The notes under the pieces are model-generated. The model saw only the letters and a program-made list of their open reading frames with translations. It ran no database searches and had not been told where the DNA came from. Positions 18,956 to 26,541 of a stretch of DNA of 64,000 nucleotides are shown one piece after another (positions within the stretch are counted from its first letter, which is position 1; the number at the start of each line of letters is the position of its first letter). The stretch spans positions 156,572 through 220,571 of the forward strand of contig CALUNH010000001.1 of NCBI GenBank assembly GCA_944321965.1, read 5' to 3'. Both the position numbers and the translations under genes were made by a program. This stretch comes from an uncultured Alistipes sp. Its GTDB lineage: Bacteria; Bacteroidota; Bacteroidia; Bacteroidales; Rikenellaceae.

Positions 18956-18982
18956 TCGGGCGAAAACGAGGTTTTGTACCTA

Positions 18983-18990
18983 CAAATATA
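18983..18990 (-). promoter_or_regulatory. -7 promoter box for the AraC gene
   Basis: On the minus strand the sequence reads TATATTTG, a perfect match to the Bacteroidetes -7 consensus TAnnTTTG. It is 27 bp upstream of the AraC start. Confidence 0.6.
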
Positions 18991-19004
18991 GGGAAAAGTC
19001 AGGC

Positions 19005-19020
19005 TTCCGCAATCGCGGAA
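19005..19020. promoter_or_regulatory. Palindrome between the divergent rhamnose promoters
   Basis: TTCCGC and GCGGAA form a perfect 6-bp inverted repeat with a 4-bp spacer. It lies between the araC -7 box (18983-18990) and the likely rhaB -7 box TTCTTTTG at 19087-19094. It could be an operator or a short structured element. AraC proteins usually bind direct repeats, so assignment to this regulator is uncertain. Confidence 0.35.
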
Positions 19021-19119
19021 TGAAACAAAGATCAAAAAGCACAACTCATCCGTCATATTTCCACGTCGGAACAACAAAAAAAAGCGTTCTTTTGTAAAAA
19101 CCTAAAACTCGGACCCGAC

Positions 19120-20604
19120 ATGCAACCCAAACACTTCATCGCCTTCGACATCGGGGCCACCAGCGGCCGGACGATCCTCGGCACGCTCCGCGACGGGGAG
19201 CTCACCCTCCAGGAGCTGACCCGTTTCCCGAACGCCGTGCTCCGCCTCGGCGGCCACTACCACTGGAACATCTTCTCGCTCTACGAACACCTGCGCGAAG
19301 GGCTCCGCGCCGCAGCCCGCGAAGGGGTCGGGATCTCGTCGGCCGGCATCGACACCTGGGGTGTAGACTTCGCCTTCGTCGGGCGCGACGGCTCCCTCCT
19401 GGGGCTTCCCTACGCCTACCGCGACCCCCACACCGACGGAATCCCCGAAGCCTACTTCTCCGAGGTCCTCTCCCGCAAGGAGGTCTATGCCGCAACGGGC
19501 ATCCAGATCATGAACTTCAATTCGCTCTACCAGCTCTACGCCCTGCAACGCGAACACTCCTCGCAACTGGCCGCCGCCCGCCGTCTGCTCTTCATGCCCG
19601 ATGCGCTGTCGTACCTGCTCACCGGCGAGACGGTCACCGAGTACACCATCGCGTCGACCTCCCAGCTGCTGAACCCCCGCACGAAGCGCATCGAAGGGCG
19701 GCTGCTGGAGCGAATGGGGCTCTCGCCGGAGCTCTTCCCGCCGATCGTCCTGCCCGGGCACCGGATCGGGACCCTGCTCCCCGAACTGGCCGCCGAATGC
19801 GGCCTGCCGACACTGCCCGTCATCGCCGTGGCGGGGCACGATACGGCCTCGGCCGTCGCCGCGGTCCCGGCCGAAGACGAACGCTTCGCCTACCTCTCGT
19901 CGGGGACCTGGTCGCTGATGGGCATCGAGGTGCCCGACCCGGTGATCGACGAGCGGACCTTCGCCTGCAACTTCACCAACGAAGGGGGCGTGGAGGGCAC
20001 GACACGCCTGCTGAAGAATATCACCGGCATGTGGATTCTCGAACAATGCCTGAAACGCTGGAAGGCCGAAGGCCGCGACTACACCTATCCGGAGATCGTG
20101 CGCATGGCCTCGGAAGCCGCACCCTTCGCCGCAATGATCGACCCGGACGACGCTTCGTTCGCCGCCCCGGGCGACATGCCCGCCGCGATCCGCGCCTACT
20201 GCACCCGGACGGGGCAGCAACCGCCCGCCGACGACCGCGCGATGATCCGCACGATCTTCGAGAGCCTGGCCCTCAAGTACCGGCTGGTCCTCGGACGCTT
20301 CCAGCGGATCGCACCCTTCCCCATCGAGCGGCTGCACGTCATCGGAGGCGGTTCGAAAAACGCCCTGCTGAATCAATTTACGGCCGATTCGATCGGGCTT
20401 CCGGTCGTGGCCGGGCCTTCGGAGGCGACGGCCGTGGGCAATCTCATGATTCAGGCCCGGGCCGCGGGGTGCGTCACGACGCTGCGCGAGATGCGCGCGC
20501 TCATCGCCCGCTGCATCCCCACCGAGCGCTTCACCCCGCATCACGACGCGGCCTGGGACGCGGCCTGCGACCGCTTCCGCCGCCTCACGAACAACCCCGA
20601 ATAA
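19120..20604 (+). CDS. rhaB: Rhamnulokinase
   Basis: A 494-residue FGGY-family kinase that phosphorylates L-rhamnulose to L-rhamnulose 1-phosphate with ATP. The N-terminal nucleotide-binding motif FDIGATSGR, the motif GIDTWGVDFAFVG (about residue 76) and the second-domain GHDTASAV and SSGTWSLMG segments are typical of RhaB. A C-terminal HVIGGGSKNALLNQ motif closes the active site. It is the first gene of the rhaBATD operon and is 24 bp from rhaA. Confidence 0.95.
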   Translation: MQPKHFIAFDIGATSGRTILGTLRDGELTLQELTRFPNAVLRLGGHYHWNIFSLYEHLREGLRAAAREGVGISSAGIDTWGVDFAFVGRDGSLLGLPYAYRDPHTDGIPEAYFSEVLSRKEVYAATGIQIMNFNSLYQLYALQREHSSQLAAARRLLFMPDALSYLLTGETVTEYTIASTSQLLNPRTKRIEGRLLERMGLSPELFPPIVLPGHRIGTLLPELAAECGLPTLPVIAVAGHDTASAVAAVPAEDERFAYLSSGTWSLMGIEVPDPVIDERTFACNFTNEGGVEGTTRLLKNITGMWILEQCLKRWKAEGRDYTYPEIVRMASEAAPFAAMIDPDDASFAAPGDMPAAIRAYCTRTGQQPPADDRAMIRTIFESLALKYRLVLGRFQRIAPFPIERLHVIGGGSKNALLNQFTADSIGLPVVAGPSEATAVGNLMIQARAAGCVTTLREMRALIARCIPTERFTPHHDAAWDAACDRFRRLTNNPE

Positions 20605-20628
20605 CCAACCAATCAAACACATACCGAC

Positions 20629-21885
20629 ATGAAACAGGAACAGATCACACGCGCTTATGAGATCGCCCGGGAGCGCTATGCGGCCATCGGCGTAGATACG
20701 GAAAAGGCCCTTGCGGCGCTGCAAGGCATCTCGCTGTCGCTCCACTGCTGGCAGGCCGACGACGTGACAGGGTTCGAGAAGCTGGGCGGAGAGCTCTCGG
20801 GGGGCATCCAGGCCACGGGCAACTACCCGGGCAAGGCGCGCAACATCGACGAGCTGCGCGCCGACATCCTCAAGGCCCAATCGCTCATCCCGGGCACGCA
20901 CCGCCTGAACCTCCACGAGATCTACGGCGAATTCGGCGGGCAGTTCGTCGACCGCGACCAGGTCGAGCCGCGCCACTTCCAGGGCTGGATCGACTGGGCG
21001 AAGGCCCACGGCATGAAACTGGACTTCAACTCCACGTCGTTCTCGCACCCCAAGTCGGGCGACCTCTCGCTGGCGAACCCCGATCCGGCGATCCGTGAAT
21101 TCTGGATCGAGCACACGCGCCGCTGCCGGGCCATTGCCGAGGAGATGGGCAAGGCGCAGGGCGACCCCTCGATCATGAATATCTGGGTGCACGACGGTTC
21201 GAAGGACCTCACGGTCAACCGCATGAAGTACCGCGAGCTGCTGCGCGACTCGCTGGACCGCATCTTCGAGACGGAGTACACCCACATGAAGGACTGCATC
21301 GAGTCGAAGGTCTTCGGCATCGGGCTGGAGAGCTACACCGTCGGCTCGAACGACTTCTACATCGGCTACGGCACCTCGCGCGGCAAGATCGTCACGCTCG
21401 ACACGGGGCACTTCCACCCCACGGAGTCTGTAGCGGACAAGATCTCGTCGCTGCTGCTCTTCACCCCGGAGGTGATGCTGCACGTCTCGCGCCCGGTGCG
21501 CTGGGACTCGGACCACGTGACGATCCTCAACGACGACACGCTGGAACTCTGCAAGGAGATCGTACGCTGCGACGCCCTCGACCGCGTACACATCGGGCTC
21601 GACTACTTCGATGCCTCGATCAACCGCATCGGCGCCTACGTCATCGGCTCGCGGGCCACGCAGAAGGCTTTGATGCAGGCTTTGCTCGAACCCCTCGCCC
21701 AACTCCGTGCATACGAGGCCAACGGACAGGGTTTCGAACGCCTGGCCCTGCTCGAAGAGTCGAAATCGCTGCCCTGGAACGCCGTCTGGGACGAGTTCTG
21801 CCGCCGCAACGACGTACCGGTCGGCGAAACGTTCATCGCCGATGTCCAGCAATACGAACGCGACGTAACCTCCAAACGCGGATAG
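20629..21885 (+). CDS. rhaA: L-rhamnose isomerase
   Basis: A 418-residue isomerase converting L-rhamnose to L-rhamnulose, the normal family length. Recognisable RhaA blocks include LSLHCWQADDVTGFE near the N-terminus, IWVHDGSKDLT, and the metal-site region VTLDTGHFHPTE followed by HVSRPVRWDSDHV. The enzyme is cytoplasmic and manganese-dependent by family knowledge. It sits between the kinase and the transporter gene, which starts 4 bp after its stop. Confidence 0.96.
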   Translation: MKQEQITRAYEIARERYAAIGVDTEKALAALQGISLSLHCWQADDVTGFEKLGGELSGGIQATGNYPGKARNIDELRADILKAQSLIPGTHRLNLHEIYGEFGGQFVDRDQVEPRHFQGWIDWAKAHGMKLDFNSTSFSHPKSGDLSLANPDPAIREFWIEHTRRCRAIAEEMGKAQGDPSIMNIWVHDGSKDLTVNRMKYRELLRDSLDRIFETEYTHMKDCIESKVFGIGLESYTVGSNDFYIGYGTSRGKIVTLDTGHFHPTESVADKISSLLLFTPEVMLHVSRPVRWDSDHVTILNDDTLELCKEIVRCDALDRVHIGLDYFDASINRIGAYVIGSRATQKALMQALLEPLAQLRAYEANGQGFERLALLEESKSLPWNAVWDEFCRRNDVPVGETFIADVQQYERDVTSKRG

Positions 21886-21889
21886 CCCT

Positions 21890-22918
21890 ATGGAGATCTT
21901 CATCGGTTTGCTGATCATCGCACTCGGTTCGTTCGGGCAGTCGAGCTCCTACGTCCCGATCAACCGCGTGCGCGAATGGAGCTGGGAGAACTTCTGGATG
22001 GTGCAGGGCATCTTCGCGTGGCTTCTCTTCCCGCTGCTCGGGGCCCTGATCGCCATACCCGAGGGGAGTTCGCTCTTCGCCCTGCTGGGCGAGGGCGGTG
22101 CACTCCGCGCCATCGTCTACGGCGCGCTATGGGGTGTCGGCGGCCTGACGTTCGGGCTCTCGATGCGCTACCTCGGCGTGGCACTCGGGCAGTCGATCTC
22201 GCTCGGAACCTGCTCGGCCTTCGGCACGCTGCTCCCGGCCCTCTTCGCCGGGACGGACCTCCTGCACGGACCCGGGCTTATCCTGCTGATCGGCGTCGCC
22301 ATTACGCTGGCCGGTATCGCCGTGATCGGCTACGCCGGGTCGCTGCGCGCCGCAACGATGAGCGAGGAGGAGAAACGCGCCGCCATCCGCGACTTCGCCC
22401 TCACGAAAGGCCTCGTCGTGGCCCTGCTGGCCGGTGTGATGAGCGCCTGCTTCGCCCTGGGGCTCGACGCCGGAGCACCGATCAAGGCCGCGGCTGCCGC
22501 ACAGGGCGTCGCGCCGCTCTTCTCCGGGCTGCCCGTCATCCTGCTCGTCACCACCGGCGGATTCGTCACCAACGCCGCCTACTGTCTCTACCAGAACGTG
22601 CGCAACCACACCGCCGGGGAGTATCTCCGCGTCAGCCGCTCCACGCTGGCCAACAACCTGCTGTTCTGCGCCCTGGCAGGCGTACTCTGGTACTCGCAGT
22701 TCTTCGGGCTGGAGACGGGCAAGAGTTTTCTCGCCGGTTCGCCCGTGCTCACGGCCTTCTCGTGGAGCATCCTTATGTCGCTCAACGTCCTCTTCTCGAA
22801 CCTTTGGGGCATCCTGCTCAAGGAGTGGAAGGGATCCAGCGCCCGCACGCTGGCGACACTCGCCGCAGGAGTTGTCCTGTTGCTTTTCTCGATATTTTTC
22901 CCATCTTTGTTCCAATAA
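21890..22918 (+). CDS. rhaT: L-rhamnose/proton symporter
   Basis: A 342-residue inner-membrane protein with about ten hydrophobic helices, matching RhaT in length and in motifs such as SSSYVPINRVREWSWENFW near the N-terminus and TNAAYCLYQN in the second half. It imports L-rhamnose with protons. It starts 4 bp after rhaA and is followed 10 bp later by rhaD. Confidence 0.93.
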   Translation: MEIFIGLLIIALGSFGQSSSYVPINRVREWSWENFWMVQGIFAWLLFPLLGALIAIPEGSSLFALLGEGGALRAIVYGALWGVGGLTFGLSMRYLGVALGQSISLGTCSAFGTLLPALFAGTDLLHGPGLILLIGVAITLAGIAVIGYAGSLRAATMSEEEKRAAIRDFALTKGLVVALLAGVMSACFALGLDAGAPIKAAAAAQGVAPLFSGLPVILLVTTGGFVTNAAYCLYQNVRNHTAGEYLRVSRSTLANNLLFCALAGVLWYSQFFGLETGKSFLAGSPVLTAFSWSILMSLNVLFSNLWGILLKEWKGSSARTLATLAAGVVLLLFSIFFPSLFQ

Positions 22919-22928
22919 ACCGCAATTC

Positions 22929-23732
22929 ATGAAATCCATACTCGAAAACCGTCCGGAACTGACCCGCCGGGTCGAAGAGGTGGCCGAAGTGGCCGGATAC
23001 CTCTGGCAAAAGGGCTGGGCCGAGCGCAACGGCGGCAACATCACGATCAACGTCACGGAGTGCATCGACAACGAGGTCCGCGCCCTGCCGCCTCTCAGCG
23101 AGCCGATTCCGTTCGGCATGACCCTGCCCCGGCTCAAGGGGTGCTACTTCTTCTGCAAGGGGACGAACCGCCGGATGCGCGACCTGGCACGCCGCCCGAT
23201 GGAGAACGGCGCGGTGATCCGCATCCTCGACGACGGGGCCTCTTACGAAATCGTCGCCGACCATCCCGTGCGCCCGACCTCCGAACTGGCGTCGCACCTG
23301 GCCATGCATGAACAGATGCTCGCCGCGGGGAACGGCTACCGCGCGGCGATCCACACCCACCCGATCGACCTGGTAGCGATGACCCACAACCCGGCCTTTC
23401 TCGAAAAGGATGTGCTGACCAACCTCCTGTGGTCGATGATCCCCGAGACGCGGGCCTTCTGTCCCAAGGGGCTCGGAATCGTCCCCTACGCCATGCCGTC
23501 GTCCGTGGAGCTGGCCCGGGCGACGATCGAGCAGTTGAAGGAGTACGACGTGGTGATGTGGGAGAAGCACGGCGTCTGCGCCGTGGGGCCCGATGTCATG
23601 GAGGCCTTCGACCAGATCGACGTCCTCTCGAAATCGGCCCAGATCTACCTCACGGCCAAAGCCATGGGCTTCGAACCCACGGGAACAACCCCCGAGCAGA
23701 TGGACGAACTCAAACGCGCCTTCAACCTCTGA
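22929..23732 (+). CDS. rhaD: Rhamnulose-1-phosphate aldolase
   Basis: A 267-residue class II aldolase of the AraD/FucA fold, splitting L-rhamnulose 1-phosphate into dihydroxyacetone phosphate and L-lactaldehyde. The zinc-site histidines are visible in IHTHPIDLVAM and in WEKHGVCAVG; the N-terminal ERNGGNITI motif binds phosphate in this family. ATG at 22929 is preferred because the open frame further upstream overlaps the rhaT end and does not resemble RhaD. It is the last gene of the operon. No lactaldehyde oxidoreductase or rhamnose mutarotase gene is nearby. Confidence 0.94.
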   Translation: MKSILENRPELTRRVEEVAEVAGYLWQKGWAERNGGNITINVTECIDNEVRALPPLSEPIPFGMTLPRLKGCYFFCKGTNRRMRDLARRPMENGAVIRILDDGASYEIVADHPVRPTSELASHLAMHEQMLAAGNGYRAAIHTHPIDLVAMTHNPAFLEKDVLTNLLWSMIPETRAFCPKGLGIVPYAMPSSVELARATIEQLKEYDVVMWEKHGVCAVGPDVMEAFDQIDVLSKSAQIYLTAKAMGFEPTGTTPEQMDELKRAFNL

Positions 23733-23745
23733 CGTCACGGCCCGG

Positions 23746-23833
23746 CAGCGGCAGAAGGGCGACAGAAGGGCGGCTGAAGGGCGGCTGAAGGGCGGCTGAA
23801 GGGTGGCTGAAGGGCGGCTGAAGGGCGGCTGAA
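23746..23833. repeat. Tandem 11-bp repeat array
   Basis: Six consecutive 11-bp units GGGCGGCTGAA occupy 23768-23833; only the fourth differs, by one base (GGGTGGCTGAA). Two more degenerate units precede them (23746-23767). The array starts 13 bp after the rhaD stop in a gene-free stretch (23733-24083). No protein is encoded convincingly across it. It is a likely variable-number tandem repeat. Confidence 0.8.
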
Positions 23834-23945
23834 GGCGCAGGATAACGGACCCCGGAACCGGGTCTCCGCACCAGATCGAGAACGGCTGGAGGGCGGCCCG
23901 CCGGAAACGGCTCTCCGCCCCGAACCCACGAAACCGCCCGGTTCC

Positions 23946-23981
23946 CGCGAAACGGCCAGTCCCCGCGAAACGGCCAGTCCC
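23946..23981. repeat. Tandem 18-bp repeat, two copies plus partial
   Basis: The unit CGCGAAACGGCCAGTCCC occurs at 23946-23963 and 23964-23981, followed by a partial third copy. Similar CCGAAA/GCGAAA words occur just before it. It shares the gene-free stretch with the 11-bp array, and nothing else was recognised there. Confidence 0.65.
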
Positions 23982-24007
23982 CACGAAAAACCGGGCCTAC
24001 ACAAAAT

Positions 24008-24036
24008 ATCCCCGCAGACCTTGGTCCTGCGGGGAT
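24008..24036 (-). terminator. Hairpin terminator of the DUF4465 gene
   Basis: A perfect 10-bp stem (24008-24017 with 24027-24036, ATCCCCGCAG/CTGCGGGGAT) lies 48 bp beyond the stop of the minus-strand lipoprotein gene. On the minus strand it is followed by ATTTTG, a weak U tract; on the + strand no T tract follows. Confidence 0.6.
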
Positions 24037-24083
24037 GTTCGTTACAGGGAAGAGGGTCCGGGCAGGACTCTCCTCACTTGGAA

Positions 24084-24965
24084 TTATTCCAGACAGAGAT
24101 CGTCCAGACAGAAATAGCACGGCGTATAGGAACCGGCGGCAATCACGGCCTTGAAGGTCAGTTTATCGACCTCTCCGAGCGAAGAGAGATCGACCGGCGT
24201 CCAGTCGCTTACGCGCGTTGCGCCATTGACAAGCTGGCACGTTACGGTTTTCCCTTCGGTCCCGTTCAACCAGCCGGTGATCTCGACGGCATAGCTGTCG
24301 GTTGCTTCACCCGTGAAATAGGTATAGGTATAGGTCGAATTGGCCAGGTAAACCCGAACGGGCTTCACGGCCGTCGTAAACTCGATCTGCGGGGCATTGT
24401 ACTCCTTGGGTTCCATATAGCCTGCGCCGGCCGTGTTGCTGTCATATCCGACGGCAAAGGTCGACGAACCGTTGGCACCGCCCTCGGCCCAGACATCGAA
24501 CTGATTATACCAGTTCGTATTCGGATCTTCCGGCACGGTCTTGTTGGCATGTTGCGACAACACGAATCCGCCCCACGTATCGGTAACCTTGCCGGTCATG
24601 GACATGTCCCACAGGGTCCCGTCATCATAATAGGCACCGAACATCGCCTTGCCGTCCAGCGCCTGGAAGTAAAGCCCCTGCCAGTATTTCTGTTCGTAGT
24701 CGTCCTCTTCGGTTGCATAGGGTTTTGCCCAGAACACATGATCCCGCGAATAAGCGACAGCACCGTAAGAATAGACATCAATATGTCCCAGTTCCACCGG
24801 ATTCCCGAGATAATCCTGAATATTCTCGTCCGATTCGAACGAGATGACCTGATACGAGGGGTCGGGTTGCGGTCCGGGATTGTCCTCCCCCCCATCCTTC
24901 GAACAGCCGACGAAAGCCAGCGCCGCCACCAGTGCAAAAGCCGGAGCAAATAAGATTTTTTTCAT
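24084..24965 (-). CDS. DUF4465-type surface lipoprotein under cobalamin riboswitch control
   Basis: A 293-residue lipoprotein. The signal peptide MKKILFAPAFALVAALAF ends in the lipobox FVGC, followed by SKDGGED, an acidic tail that suggests surface export. The rest is beta-rich, with the DUF4465-like blocks YWQGLYFQAL, SQHANKTV, FAVGY and CYFCLDDLCLE at the end. A canonical cobalamin riboswitch sits upstream in the same orientation, so expression should fall when B12 is plentiful. From memory, members of this family (BtuH) have been reported as cell-surface B12-binding lipoproteins in gut Bacteroidetes; I could not verify that here. No BtuB transporter or BtuG gene is adjacent, so it stands alone. 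A role in B12 capture is a strong inference. Confidence 0.82.
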   Translation of the reverse strand: MKKILFAPAFALVAALAFVGCSKDGGEDNPGPQPDPSYQVISFESDENIQDYLGNPVELGHIDVYSYGAVAYSRDHVFWAKPYATEEDDYEQKYWQGLYFQALDGKAMFGAYYDDGTLWDMSMTGKVTDTWGGFVLSQHANKTVPEDPNTNWYNQFDVWAEGGANGSSTFAVGYDSNTAGAGYMEPKEYNAPQIEFTTAVKPVRVYLANSTYTYTYFTGEATDSYAVEITGWLNGTEGKTVTCQLVNGATRVSDWTPVDLSSLGEVDKLTFKAVIAAGSYTPCYFCLDDLCLE

Positions 24966-24992
24966 GGTCGTTTGGTTTAAATGAATATGTAT

Positions 24993-25029
24993 AAAAACAA
25001 AAAATCCGGTCCCGGGCCTCCCGAGATCG
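24993..25029 (-). terminator. Candidate attenuator in the DUF4465 leader
   Basis: Between the riboswitch and the start codon, the minus strand can fold a roughly 10-bp stem (25007-25016 with 25020-25029, one mismatch and one G-U pair, loop of 3). A U-rich tract follows (ATTTTTTGTTTTT). It could be the expression platform of the riboswitch, ending transcription when B12 is bound. The stem is imperfect. Confidence 0.45.
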
Positions 25030-25145
25030 AATCCTCCATTCGCCGTATCGCACCAAACAAACACCCGTTTTTGCGGCCTGCCGCCGATTTCCACGATGCT
25101 CCGTTCTCCGCAGATGCGCTCGAAAAAGATTCTCCCCTCCCGGGA

Positions 25146-25312
25146 AGTGCAAGGCAGGTCTTCTGGCTCATCCCTGTCGCAACGCCTTCCCGGTCCTGCG
25201 AGGACCAGTGGCCAGCGTGTTGCGGCAATCTACGGGACTTACAGCAGCGGGAACTGCTGCCGATTTTCACGGCATTCCCTTTTCATCACGCAGAGCCTCA
25301 CAACCTCCTGCA
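25146..25312 (-). promoter_or_regulatory. Cobalamin riboswitch
   Basis: Read on the minus strand, all landmark elements appear in order: AAAAGGGAAT, CCGTGAAAATCGG, the CAGCAG/CTGCTG stem with TTCCCG, CTGTAAG, GCCACTG, CGGGAAGGCG, and the B12 box AGCCAGAAGACCTGCC (25153-25168). This is the standard adenosylcobalamin-type aptamer. It precedes the DUF4465 lipoprotein gene by about 180 nt of leader. It points away from fabD, whose own promoter lies at 25381. Confidence 0.95.
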
Positions 25313-25380
25313 TACTCGATCGCATACGCGGGATCGGCCCTTTGTGAACCTTGGCGGTGCAAAGTTAGAAAATAAATTCG

Positions 25381-25388
25381 TATCTTTG
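25381..25388 (+). promoter_or_regulatory. -7 promoter box of fabD
   Basis: TATCTTTG matches the Bacteroidetes consensus exactly and lies 29 bp before the fabD ATG. A TTAGAAA stretch about 20 bp upstream could serve as the -33 element. Confidence 0.6.
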
Positions 25389-25417
25389 CAACCGCTAAAC
25401 CAAAAAACACGAAAATC

Positions 25418-26299
25418 ATGAAGCACGCTTACGTGTTCCCGGGCCAGGGCGCCCAGGCCGTCGGGATGGGCAAGGACCTCTACGACAACGTTCCCGAAGC
25501 AAAGGAACTCTTCGAGAAAGCAAACGAGATACTCGGATTCCGCATCACGGACATCATGTTCGCCGGAACGGACGACGAACTCAAGCAGACGAAGGTCACC
25601 CAACCGGCCGTTTTCCTCCACTCGGTGATCATGGCCAAGGCCCTCGGCGTAAAACCCGATGCCGTTGCCGGACACTCGCTGGGTGAATTCTCGGCGCTGG
25701 TCGTTGCCGGAGCCCTCTCGTTCGAGGACGGTCTGAAACTCGTCTCGAAACGTGCCATGGCCATGCAGGCTGCCTGCGAGGCACAGCCCGGAACGATGGC
25801 CGCCATTCTCGGACTGGAAGACAAAGTCGTCGAGGAGATCTGCGCCTCGGTCGACGGCGTGGTCGTAGCCGCCAACTACAACTGCCCGGGACAGCTGGTG
25901 ATCTCGGGAGCCGTGGAGGCCGTAGAGGCCGCCTGTGAGAAGGCCAAGGCAGCCGGAGCACGCCGTGCCCTGCGTCTGCCGGTCGGCGGGGCGTTCCACT
26001 CGCCGCTGATGGAGCCCGCCAAGCAGGAGCTCGAAAAGGCCATCCACGAGGCTCCGTTCCAGACCCCCACGTGCCCGATCTACCAGAACGTCGACGCCAA
26101 ACCCTACACCGATCCCGCCGCCATCAAGGCCAACCTGATCGCCCAGTTGACGGCTCCGGTGCGCTGGACCTATATCGTCAAGAACATGCTGGCCGACGGC
26201 GTGACGGAGTTCACCGAACTCGGTCCCGGCACGGTGCTCCAGGGTCTGATCCGCAAGGTCGACGCCAACGCCGCGGTCGAGTCGAAATCGACACTGTAA
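25418..26299 (+). CDS. fabD: Malonyl-CoA:ACP transacylase
   Basis: A 293-residue cytoplasmic enzyme that loads malonate from CoA onto acyl carrier protein for fatty-acid synthesis. The N-terminal FPGQGAQAVGMG motif, the nucleophile elbow GHSLGEFSALV (about residue 83) and the histidine segment GGAFHSPLM (about 190) are all present, and the length is normal. It stands as a single-gene unit between a -7 box and a strong terminator. Confidence 0.97.
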   Translation: MKHAYVFPGQGAQAVGMGKDLYDNVPEAKELFEKANEILGFRITDIMFAGTDDELKQTKVTQPAVFLHSVIMAKALGVKPDAVAGHSLGEFSALVVAGALSFEDGLKLVSKRAMAMQAACEAQPGTMAAILGLEDKVVEEICASVDGVVVAANYNCPGQLVISGAVEAVEAACEKAKAAGARRALRLPVGGAFHSPLMEPAKQELEKAIHEAPFQTPTCPIYQNVDAKPYTDPAAIKANLIAQLTAPVRWTYIVKNMLADGVTEFTELGPGTVLQGLIRKVDANAAVESKSTL

Positions 26300-26334
26300 G
26301 TCCCTCACGGAAGAGGGGTTGGGTGCAATCCCGC

Positions 26335-26343
26335 GGGGGGGGG
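26335..26343. repeat. G9 homopolymer in an intergenic spacer
   Basis: Nine consecutive G residues lie between the fabD stop and its terminator. Flanking sequence contains an imperfect repeat (GGGTGCAATCCCGCGG, then GGATGCAATCCTGCAG). No gene or promoter depends on it visibly. Confidence 0.7.
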
Positions 26344-26397
26344 TGGATGCAATCCTGCAGACGGAATCGTCCCGAAGATTGCCAAACCCGCCCGATC

Positions 26398-26437
26398 AAA
26401 AAAATAACGGTCTGAATGACAGACCGTTATTTTTTTA
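26398..26437 (+). terminator. Intrinsic terminator after fabD
   Basis: A long stem pairs TAACGGTCTG (26405-26414) with CAGACCGTTA (26420-26429). It is extended by flanking A/T pairs and followed by a run of eight T on the + strand. Loop AATGA. Confidence 0.9.
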
Positions 26438-26504
26438 TTGTTCTTTTGCACGGAAAATTTATTAAAATACTTAAAAAGTTATTGCATTTTTTAATTTAAC
26501 TCGC

Positions 26505-26512
26505 TATATTTG
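26505..26512 (+). promoter_or_regulatory. -7 promoter box of the ROK gene
   Basis: TATATTTG, with a TTGCA at 26482-26486 in the -33 position (18 bp spacing). It fixes the transcription start near 26516-26519, so the ATG at 26542 must be the start rather than an in-frame TTG at 26515. Confidence 0.7.
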
Positions 26513-26541
26513 CATTGTTACTTAAAAAACAGCCTGGAAGG

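Noticed and set aside
23733..24083. CRISPR array or coding repeat
   Set aside because: Units of 11 and 18 bp run head to tail without spacers, and no cas gene is near. The translated frames are low-complexity only.
26515..26541. Upstream TTG start for the ROK repressor
   Set aside because: It falls at or before the predicted transcription start, and the ATG at 26542 has a good ribosome-binding site.
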